Below are positions 37,406 through 48,400 of a stretch of 64,000 nt of DNA, piece by piece. This DNA comes from Acanthosepion pharaonis (taxonomy: Eukaryota; Mollusca; Cephalopoda; Sepiida; Sepiidae). The translations under genes were made by a program, and so were the position numbers. The stretch spans positions 62,001 through 126,000 of the forward strand of contig CAHIKZ030004553.1 in assembly GCA_903632075.3 (NCBI GenBank), written 5' to 3'. The notes under the pieces are model-generated. The model did not search any database and was not told where the DNA came from. It was given only the letters and a program-made list of their open reading frames with translations. Each line of letters begins with the position of its first letter. Position 1 is the stretch's first letter.

Positions 37406-37582
37406 CTTTTCTCCAATTTCAGTTTGATCTCCCTCTTCAAAGAGTTCAAGATCAAACTTCAAAGCACAGGCTTCAATTACAGAATCATATAAAAAGGAAT
37501 CTTCATCTTTGCCAAAAAGGATGTTATTTTTCAGTGTTACATTCTGGATCCAGGCTTCCTGGGAGACATAAGCAATGGAACC
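37406..37582 (-). CDS. Lone ABCC/MRP-type ABC transporter exon (NBD segment between Walker A and signature)
   Basis: On the minus strand, ttcccag precedes a 177-bp open exon of 59 codons and AAG|gtt follows it; both borders are phase 0. It encodes GSIAYVSQEAWIQNVTLKN, NILFGKDEDSFLYDSVIEAC and ELFEEGDQTEIGEK. This matches the Q-loop region of nucleotide-binding domain 1 in ABCC/MRP transporters, where GSxAYVxQxAWIQN precedes GDxTEIGEKG and then LSGGQ. I could not find the Walker A exon above 37582 or the LSGGQ exon below 37406 on this strand. It may be an exon of a gene with very large introns, a duplicated exon, or a remnant. Family assignment is strong; functionality is uncertain. Confidence 0.8.
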
Positions 37583-37859
37583 CTGGGAAAGAAAAAAAAT
37601 AAATGGAAAATAGAATTTAATCTCTTGAATTCATATTTTTTAAATATATTTCCTTAAATTATATTCAATGAAATTTTAAATTAAGAGTTGGGATTTAAAA
37701 GAAACAACTTTAAATATTTTACACTAAATCAAACAGAAAATTAATTAAAATGAGATACTCTACAGATACTCAAATCTAGAATCTTCCATATTTAAGAAAT
37801 TATATTGTCAGTGTTTTGTGTATGTACTATGAGAATTAGCAGTTGCAGTTTTTTGTGTA

Positions 37860-38240
37860 TGTTATGTACTAGTGAGTTAGCCCAGATGACTTGACTCACT
37901 TTATAGTCCACCAATAGAAGGTTAACCAATCAGAAGACATAGAATATTCAATCCGTCGTGTATAAAGGCGGCCATTTTTGTCTACTCTACCCAAATGTCC
38001 AATCCAGCTTGTCAGGCAAAGAAGAAACAGAAGGACAAACTACGCTCTGCTACTTTTACCAAAATATCCACTGCTAACCTGAACAACGCTTTCCTACTGT
38101 CTTTGAAATATTCACTGCTAACCTCTGGATTCTATACTCGAAGACGACCGTCATCATGAACAGCATTAGCAACCATCTACATGGAGCTGATATTTTTTTC
38201 CAGACCGACTACTAAATTACTTCTGCCTGCAGGAATCTTT
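37860..38240 (+). promoter_or_regulatory. Promoter-like block (two CCAAT boxes and a TATA box), possibly a solo LTR
   Basis: Two CCAAT motifs (37911 and 37926) are followed by TATAAAGG at 37961, about 30-50 bases further on. This spacing looks like a core promoter. The block lies about 600 bp upstream of the first visible PH exon on the same strand. The 458-bp interval 37783-38240 is bounded by identical 18-base copies (37765-37782, 38241-38258), so the promoter may belong to an inserted element such as a solo LTR. A short ORF starts at 37995 but does not encode the missing PH strand 1. Confidence 0.35.
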
Positions 38241-38566
38241 GATACTCAAATCTAGAATATTATTTAGGAGAGAAAAGAAACTCCAAAATGAACTTTCCAC
38301 CAGAAGAAGATTAAGATAATAAGATAAAGTTGGCTGTAAGTCAAATAACTTGTAAGACAATGATGATTTATTTCAAAATTAAGGGCAATAACTCCTAAAT
38401 TTATTATAATTAGCAATTAATAATGCTGTCCTATAAGAGTTGTTGTTTGCATGTATGAGATATAACAACTATTATGGGACAGAAGAGGTATTTTTTGCCA
38501 ATTTAATTCCGATCATTTCTTATTGAATATTCTGATGTTTTTTTGTTTTTTTTTTAAATTTTTCAG

Positions 38567-38682
38567 AAAGCTTCTTGGAAGGTGGCTGGAAGAAGGTATG
38601 GGTTGTTTTGCACCGAGACAGCAATCTGATATTTTATAAACGGCAGGGGGATTGTGATCCAAAAGGCAGCATTTTTCTCAAA
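38567..38682 (+). CDS. PH gene, first visible exon (PH strands 2-4)
   Basis: The polypyrimidine tract and tttcag acceptor precede the exon and a strong gtaagt donor follows it. The exon opens with two bases of a split codon, so at least one coding exon must lie upstream. It encodes SFLEGGWKKVWVVL and LIFYKRQGDCDPKGSIFLK. GGWKKxW is the typical PH strand 1/2 turn with basic residues that often contact inositol phosphates. The other two frames are stopped, which fixes the reading. Confidence 0.9.
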
Positions 38683-40183
38683 GTAAGTCTGGCTATTTAT
38701 TCAATAAATGCTCAAATTTGATTCTAAAAATATTTTTTTTTTTTTTTTTTTAAGTCGATTTAGTATTCAATAAGATGACATAGCAAACTGAAAAACAACA
38801 GCAGTTGTTAGGTGTTAGATTTCAGTAGTTTTGTTATTTGTAAGATTTACTAGCAAACACTTAATCAATCAAGTACAAAAATATCGACATCTTGGAAGTG
38901 TTTCAACAGAGGACGGAAAAATGCAACACTAAACTCTGAAGGTATACTGGAATAGCAAAATATTGAGAAACAGGAAAATCTTATTATATACAAAGAAAAA
39001 AGTACTAAACTGTTATGTAGTATCGGTCCTGAATGTGGGACAATTTCTTCAGATGAACATGAGACTTGAAGCAAAAGAAATGTAGTTCTACATAAAGATA
39101 CTGAGCATGCCATGAACATGTCTACCTACAATGAAGTTTTAGAGAAAATGGAAACAAAAAGGATACTTATCCTTAGAAATAGAAAATTGAAATTTTTAGG
39201 GCACATAAACAGGAAAGAAAACTTAGGAAATTTGACAGTCACATGGCATATTGAAGGCAAAATGGCCAAAAGAAAGCAGAAAATAAACTACTTCACAAGA
39301 TTGTGTAAATGTTTGACAGAACTGGGATTAGGAGAGATAAAAAAAAAAAAAGATTTGCTAAGAGCTCCAAAGGACAGCCATGATTGTTCACATTCTGAAG
39401 GGACATGGCACATAGAAATAGTTTTATTTCTTTTGTCTTTTAATAATGCTAACTTAGTCATTTGAGGAAAATGAAAATATTAATATTGATTCAGATGTTA
39501 CTACTGTTAAAATGTAGGATGGATTTTTTTTTATTGTTTATTATAGATAATAACTTCATAATCTCCAAGTATTTTAGGCTTAAAATCCTGATTTGTATTT
39601 TTATTTTTTCTCGCAATTCTCAAACTTTTCCATATTTGTGTTTGTTTATTTATGTGCAACACTTGTTTTAGTTTGTCTTGCTTTCTAGTGTATTTTTTTT
39701 TTTTTTTATCATTGCACCTCAAGCAAGGCAGGAATGCCACTGTTATGCAGGGGGTTACAGAGAGTGAAAGTGGGAGAAAAGACTAATTAAGGGGAACCGA
39801 AGAAAGGATAAAAGCTGAATAGATTTTAAGAAGATAGAAGATAGTGACTGGTGTTACATTTAAATTTTTGAAGATTGTTCTATTTCCTTGCTTCCCTGAT
39901 AACTACAGAGTTTTGCAGGTGGGAAGTGTGAGAAAAGAAACTGTTGGAGTAGAAGTGGCAGTTACATTTAACTAATTCAACAGTAAAAGGGTGGGACCTA
40001 GTTGCCAATCTAGTAGCATGTTTAAACTCACATAGACCGGAAACAGGGGAAAAAGCTTGTCAGATCTGTTGCTATGAAATATTTGTAGAAAAGACAGAGG
40101 GAAGCCATGTCACATTGGTGAGAAGGAGACTGAAGTTGAGATGCCAAGTCAGGATCAATTACATTGCAGATCCTTTATCTAAC

Positions 40184-40217
<34 letters not shown>

Positions 40218-41427
40218 GTGCGATAAGTAAATTGTCGCCATTTTATATTTTTTATTTCATGCATGCACGTTGTTTTTGATTTTGTCTACTGCACAGTAGA
40301 GTCCGTTGGGTACCATCTGTGAGAAAAAGAGCATCATGACGCAATTCACCCTGCCAGAAATTTGAAAATGACATTCTGTACTACTTGGCATTCATACTGG
40401 AAGCTCCAATATGAACAATTCAGGGTGTTTGGCTGTCAATCCAAGGACAGTGCAGAGGATTCAGAATGAGTTGGATAAAATATCAAGTCAACATCATAGT
40501 GTTTGGACTGATCACTAATGATGGCGACGTTATGCATCCATTCATCTTCCCACAGGTCCCAAGACTCAACACGGAAACATACATCAAGTGCCTTGAAAAA
40601 GTAGTGCTCACAAGAGGATAGCTTCCAGAAGACCCTATGTCTGGCAACAGGAGAACCCAGCCATGGCTGTCAGACAATTTCTGCGACCACACCACCCTAT
40701 TACATCTGATCACCTAACTACTCAGACTGCAACCCACTTAATTAATATGTGTGGGGTGCAGTTGAGTGAGAGATCAACATAACTCTTTGTAACACAAAAG
40801 ATGAACTGAAGGCAAAGATTATGATAGCATTCACCAGCATTTAAACAAAGAGACTGTCCAGAGGAGTTGCAGGAGATTCCAAATTCGTCTCCGGAGGATG
40901 TGGTTGAAGCCAATGGCGATTTTATTGAATAAATTTATTCTTTAGTATTTTAAAATATTTTTGTGTAATTTTGGTAAATATATCTGTTAAAATGAGATAT
41001 ATATCGAAAATCAATTCTCCAGTCGGGTTCGACGTATGAGGGTCAAGCAGATCAGCTTCCAGGAAACTGACAGCCTGACACTGGCACATGAGATTCGATT
41101 ATAGTGGTGAAGGTTTCGTGCAGGACCATCCACACTTTTTGAAGGGCCGAATACAGAGACCTGGTGCACTGCGTGCCATAAGGTCCCCAAACAACCCCCT
41201 CAGGTTTTGAATTCAGAGTTGTCCTTCTCCTAGACCAGTTGCCATCCAAGGCTATAGAACCCAGTCTGTCCCATATTTAACCCATAGCTGGAGGGAGAAG
41301 AATAGGATTCACACCTTTCCCAAGAGTATTAGCACGTAAGTGAACGTAATGGATTCAACCTGGATTCGAACTCGACTCTGCGATTCCACAATCCAAGCCG
41401 ATATCCATTACCCCACCGTGCCTCCCA

Positions 41428-41462
<35 letters not shown>

Positions 41463-41549
41463 CTCTGCCATTTATTGTGGTATTGAACACTCTTTTTTCC
41501 TGTGTACAATCTTAAGCAGATTCTTTTGGAAGCTGTTTATTCTTATTTC

Positions 41550-41592
<43 letters not shown>

Positions 41593-44500
41593 ATTTCCTG
41601 GGAGCTTCTAAAACGTATAATGTTTGTATATGTACATTATATCTCTTCCAAAGGTTGTCATAACCAGGAGTGTTAGTGGAGAAAAGTTCCCACTTCCATA
41701 GTATGCATCTCAAATAGCCTCTGATGACTAAGTCCAGCTCCAAACCAGAGAAGGAGTGAAAGCAGACCACTGGTGCTTCATAACTAGCCCAGAAAGCAGT
41801 CAATTTATGGGAAGGTAAACACTGACAATCTTCTGGCAACACCTGAAGATAAACCACCTGCAAATGTAATGACCTGTATTCTTTTGGATCTGGTCAGTCC
41901 ACCCTAGGTATGGTGGTATGTGGGCAGTGCATGGTCTTCATATACCATTGATCAGGCCTGTACCCTACAGCTGTCACTCCAGTCTCACCACAGAAGGCCT
42001 CTATTTTGACCAAACTGGGAACTACCTTTATCTCATGAGATAAAAGGATGCTTACTAGTAATAGACAACACTTAAATTCTTACAAATATATTGATTTGTC
42101 TACCATAGAACACTAATCTGGGGAAACCTTATCCAAGGCAGATAAGATTACTTAAAACAGCTGCACATTACCTAGGAAGCTTCCCAGCCCTTACAGAAAA
42201 ATTTCCATTTGTGGCAAGTCATGTCAGCACCTGAAAAACTTTCAGATTTGGGAAATTCAGATAAAGGAGACTCAACCTGTATTGTCAATTATTCTTAATT
42301 TTTGAGTAGTTTTCTCCCATCTTATTTTTGTTGCCTTTTTTTTTTTTTATCACAATTATCTGATCTATTGGTAAAGATGGCAGAATGATGCATGGGTCCT
42401 CTCTCAAGATGGCCACTTGTCTTGATTATTGGGATGCAAACTCTCCCCAGACCTTAAGTGAAACTCATATATCCAATCTATTGCTAAAGATTGTAGAATG
42501 TTTCATGGGTCGTCTCTCAAGGAGGCTCCTTGCCTTGATTGTTTATGGAGATCCAAACTCTCCCCAGACCTCAAGTGGAATTCATATATCCAATCTATTG
42601 CTAAAGATGGTAGAATGATACATGGGTCCACTCTCAAGGAGGCTACTTGCCTTGATTGTCTATTGGGATACAAACTCTCTCCAGACCTCACGTGGAACTT
42701 ATATATCCAATCTACTGGTAAAGATGGTGGAAAATTTTTAGTTTGCTGTTCCATTCCACTAAGTATCTGACTCCCTCTGCTTTACTCTATCTTTACAAGT
42801 ATATGGGGTATTGCTGCCATATTTGGGCTGGATCTACCCAGTCTTTTCTTACCAGTCTTGATTCAAAAGGTGAATCCAAAAAGTGTCAATCTGCCATTGT
42901 GGGTGATAAATTAGTTCCCACCTTACAACTCTCTTTCCCACAAATAAAATGTCACAAGCCTCTCCCTGTTCAGTTGTTATTTCAATGTCATGTTCTGATA
43001 AGCTACATTCCTTGGTCCCATCACCACTGACCTTTGCTACTGGGACCCGCTGTACCACATACACAAATGTGAATCATCACCATTCTCTTCATATTCCATT
43101 AGTAAGAAAGAAGTTTCATTCAGACAATTTCTTCCTAAGAACTCCTGTCTTGTGGAATAGACTCTCGGCAGGATGTTTTCCAATTTTGACCTCTTCAAGT
43201 TTAGGGTTAACTGTTATCTTTCCTGCAGAATCCCATAAACTTCACTTCTTGCCTTTTTTGTACTCATACACCACCATACAGTAACTCTCTACTTTGAGTG
43301 GCTCTTGGGCCTTGTACTGAGTGAACATTAGTAAAAAAAAAAAAATCCGTATGTAAATGATTTAAATAATTTAACATTTGTTCTCCTTTTTTATTTACTT
43401 TTATGTTGTATTTTTGCTATATTTTACTTCAAGTTGAAAAAGTTGTAGAACAAAGTTAGTGCCTAACCTAAAATACTATTTTTTAATAGATAAATTCAAG
43501 TGTAGGCTGCATCTTATTTGGGATGATGGCAAAAGTTATCAGAAAAAAAAATCTGAAAACATTACTTCCTCTTTCGTAACAGATTACTTTCTTTTATTTT
43601 CAGGATGTAGGAAAATGGTTTGCTGTAGGTCAATATACAAATGGTATGCCTGACCGTCCAGACATCCCTGCCTCTTCCAGACTTGAACATTTGCTTGCCA
43701 TTCCTGTGAAACCAAGCAGTAAAGCAAAGATCATCTGGTTCCTTTTCTCAAATGACAATGAACTTAGGTATGTTTGATAAGTTTATCAGCTGATATTTTA
43801 AAACCCCCTTTTAAGAGACCATTTAAAATTCCTACACATGCTGTATTAATTTGTGGTGGTTACCGAAGCTGTTGGTGATCACTTGTTGAATTTGAATTTC
43901 CTCTTTTTATGGTATTTTATGTTATAGGCTTAGTCATGGTGCCAGAACTGGAGACCTGTTTCAAAATGTTTGGAGAAAAGTTAACATTCTTAATAAATTA
44001 TTTTTTTTGTTAATATTAATATATTAATATTATATTTTCTTCTATTTTATGTTTTTTAATGATAAACTAAAATTCAACATACATTTTTAAATACCTTTTT
44101 AGAAATAAAAACAAATTGCTCATAAAAATTAAATTTTATCAATATACTTATGAATAACATTATCCTAGAGAAAAATATTAACATTATGTAAAATGAATGG
44201 CATTTTTAAGTAAATTTTGCAATGTAAAAACAGAATCAGGGAAGAAAAGTCTTTTTAAATAAAGCAAAACATTATTAAAATTAACTTTCTTGAAAGTCTT
44301 AATAACATTTTGTTGTGGAGTGATTTCACAGTGGAGGCTTGTATTTGTACTAAGCCGGTCCTAAAATAGGTTCAACGTACAAAACGTTAGGAACTTGATA
44401 TAATAGGTATAATGCAGAGTAATCTAGTTGTGGTCGCTGATACTTTAGTATTCAACTAACTGTCGTCCGACATCGACTGACTGACCAGCTCCCTCACTCG

Positions 44501-47500
44501 TTACTCTTACTACTACTACTACTTATTATAGGTGGGAGAGTCTATTAACTATAGAATAGGTGTGTTCCACTATAACACATTTGTAAGAAGAAAAACTAAA
44601 AAAAAATCAGATTAATAAATTATTTTTTTAAGTCAAGTAAAATTACAGATTTTTCCATCATAGTATATTTTTTAATTTTGTGAGGTAAAAAGTTACAGTA
44701 TAAGAATTGTGATAAAAATTCTTGATATTTTTTTACCTGTTAGAAATACAGTTTATGCAAAAAAAAAATTGAAGTTTATCATAAGTGTATTTTCTTTTAT
44801 GAATAAAAATTCCATAGAGAAGAATATTAAACTTCCAAGTGATAAGACCAAGATTCCTAAATTAAATTTTAGTGAATTTTACACAAAATGTTCGTTTTTA
44901 CAAGAAACCTGGGAATACCAGCAATTAAGAGTGTGGTTCCATGCTCCTCAAAACCTCCTGAACAGAGGCCTTGCTGTTGGATGTAGTTTATCGTCTTACC
45001 CAGGACACAGATGTAATTTATCGTCATACCCAGGATGATTTTACTTCAGGGTGCACTTGTAGAATAACTAAAATTTTGAAATGCACTTTAAATTTTAATA
45101 ATGAAAAATTAGTCATGAAATTTGAAATTAACATCCATTTTAAAATATCAAATGACAAAGACTTGACTTAGATATGGAAGCCATATACATGGGGTGTTTA
45201 GCTTTTTAAAAATAAAGATTAATAAATTACTTTTCTGCTAACTTGCTATCTTTCAGGTAACATTAGTTGGTCTGGGTGCACCAGTTGAGAAACGCCAAAC
45301 TAGACTATTGTCAAATTAGCGGTGGAATGAAAACAATCTGCAATAAGGGTTTCAGTTTTAAATTCTCTGTAGGTTACCCTGATGAACATACACCTGATGA
45401 AGGCCAAAGGACACAATGGCTGAAACGTTGTGATAACAAAAACAGCAAAGATGAGGATAATAGTCTGCATGTAATTCATATAAATAATGATAACTCCTCA
45501 CCCCCAGAAATTTAGACAGCAATCATCAAGATGCATTTGGGACATCAAATAAAATAAAAACATTTCTCAATAGAATGGAAAATGATGAAAAAGTCTACCA
45601 GCTAGAGAATGAGGTTGGGGTATTTCCAAGATGAATCATTGGCAATTGCAACATTTAAAAAGTCAGGATGTTTTAATGAATAAAAAACGTGGAGTAATGG
45701 GTAAGTGCAAGCATGCATAAAAATATCTTGACTTGTAAAAGAAAAAGAAAACCACTGAACAATTCCAAAGTGAAGCTAAAGTCCTGAGTAAGAATTAGAA
45801 GTCCTACCAGGATTCATTATTGGCAGCCACAATCTTAAGATATACGGCTGACACAGAAAGGAACTACAGGAAATACTACAGAATGTATTGGATAAAGCAA
45901 AAAGAAAGTGCTAAACATAATTCTAAGAAAATAGAATGTATGGTCATCAGCAAAAGGGAAAGCCCAACATGCAAATTACAAATTGGAGATGTTTAAAATC
46001 CAGCAAGTACAAAAATTTAAATATCTAAAATGTGTTTAACAGAGGACAGAAAATGTGACAATTAAATCTGAAGTACATCAGGATAGTGAAAGAAGCTTTT
46101 CCAAAGCTAAGCAAATTATTAAGAAACAGGAAAATTTAATTAGAAACAAAGCAAAGAATACTGAACTCTTATGTAACATCAGTCCTCATATATGGCAGTG
46201 AATGCTGGACAATTTCCTCACAGATGACCAAATGACTTGAGTCAACAGAAATGTGGTTCTACAGCAGGATGCTGAGAATACCATGGACTGAACATGTGAG
46301 CAATGACAGTTTAAGAGAGAATAGAAACAAAAAGGACACTTAGCATTAGACAGAGACAATAGAAATTTCTAGGGCTCATAATGAGGAAAGTGGACAAAGA
46401 AAATTTGACACTCACATGATATATTGAAGCCAAAAAGGCCAGAGGAAAGTAGTGCATAATCTAGCTAACAAACTTGTGTAAATGTTTGGCAGAACAGGGA
46501 TTAGCAGAGATAGCAAAAAGAAGACAAATTTTACTAAGAGCTACAAAGAACAGGAAATTGTGGAGAGCCATGATCACCAATGTCCTGAAGGGACATAGCA
46601 CTTAGAAGAAGAATCCAATTTTATATTAATCTATAATTATATTCAGAATAGTGGAACTGGTTCATGCTGATTTTGTGATTTACCATATATGCTTGTGTAT
46701 CATGCGACCTTTGGAGATCTAATTTTGAAGCTAATTTAACTACAGTAAATAGATATATAGTTTGATCATTGGTGTAGCCAGGGTAAGCAGTACATATGGT
46801 AATTTTATATGTCATGTATGATGTGACCTCCTTAAAAGTAGCTTCAAAATTAGGTCTTCAAAAGTCGCTTGATACATGAGTATATGGTATATTCATTTAA
46901 AATTTTATTATATATATATATATATATATAAAATATAACAGAATGCAGTTTTATCCTGTAAAACATACCCAAGTGCCAATTGTGAGAGTGACAATCTTCC
47001 AGTGATATATGTAACCTTAGAGTGAAACTACGTAAGTGGAAGAGGGACAAAGTAGCACCTAAATTGCAATATGATAAACTCCTGAACAAGCCAAATTGCT
47101 AAGAGATGGTATGCTGACAGTGTTAGAAGCAAATACAATGATCTACAATGGTATAAGAGAGATAGGGTGAGGACTGACAGATCTGGGTGTTACAATCTTT
47201 TGCCAAAAGACAGTGCATGGGAATATGATAGTTGCACATTGCACCCATTGGTATCTCACAATAGGAGAGTTTTTACACATGTGCAGGAAGGTCCCCTCTG
47301 ATTGATTGCCAAGTTCAAATCTATGTAACTAGTTCTGGAGATGTTCAATACAGTTGGATATTTTCCGGACAGATCTTGTATACCTGGGGAACAACAATCT
47401 CACTTGACAATAAAGATATTTTACATTTTATTATTATTATAATAATAATAAATGTCTGCTGTTATTAATTTTTGACAGTTTGAGATGAAATGTAAGTGAA

Positions 47501-48176
47501 ATTAAAATGAAAGAAATAAAAGTGAAAAATGAATAATGCCAATTGATGTATTTACTTCAGTAAACAAAATGTTTCAAAAATGTGTTAGATTTCTGTCTTA
47601 ATTTGCGAAAACACTGATATTTTAAAATCCTGATGACTTTCCAAGAGTTTTTTTTTTACATTGTTAATCCACTTTGTTGGAAACAACAATATTTCAGTCA
47701 ATTCACTCTATTGCCTTTTACAGATGCACAATAATGTGGGGTGCTGTTGGTGGGGGTGATCTGTTTATTTTTCCGTTAGTCTTGAAATGATAATGACTCA
47801 TCTCAGAATTGCTGATGACTTTGTATGAAAATTTATTGTTAGATATTGTGTGAGTCTTTTGTTCAAACCAGTTTTGTGAGGTTTCATTATTTTAATTAGT
47901 TTTCACCCCTCACCCAAATCCCAAACCTAAAGCATTTCATTTTGAGAAAATGAATTAGTTTAACATTCAATCATTTTCTTTTTTTTTCTTTGTTCTTAAG
48001 TTTGGGAAATTGTTTTACTGGAAAAGTTTTTTTTTTGTGTTTAATTCAGAGATATTTACTTCTAATTCCTTTTTTTTTCTGCACACACAGTGACTGGATG
48101 AGTGCTATTGTCAGTGTGGTAAGTCATCATTTCTCTTTTCTTCATCAATTATGAAAATATACAAAACCATTACTGT

Positions 48177-48231
<55 letters not shown>

Positions 48232-48351
48232 CGTATTTTTTCTAACCAAAAATTTTTTTTTTCATTATGACATACAAGATTTCATTGTTTTGTTATTGTT
48301 CCATTTCTTTGGAAATAATATGTTGGGAAAAATGTTTATTTCATTTTGTGC

Positions 48352-48400
<49 letters not shown>

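Noticed and set aside
37995..38160. Short ORF after the CCAAT/TATA block as PH exon 1
   Set aside because: Its peptide (AKKKQKDKLRSATFTKIS) lacks the GWL-type PH strand 1 and no donor gives the needed phase with a sensible join.
39112..39465. 117-codon + strand ORF as a host gene
   Set aside because: Its peptide matches the 3' part of LINE family 1 seen three more times in this window.
41010..41425. tRNA gene
   Set aside because: A-box and B-box-like parts exist but no acceptor stem closes and a long SINE body follows; it is a tRNA-derived SINE.
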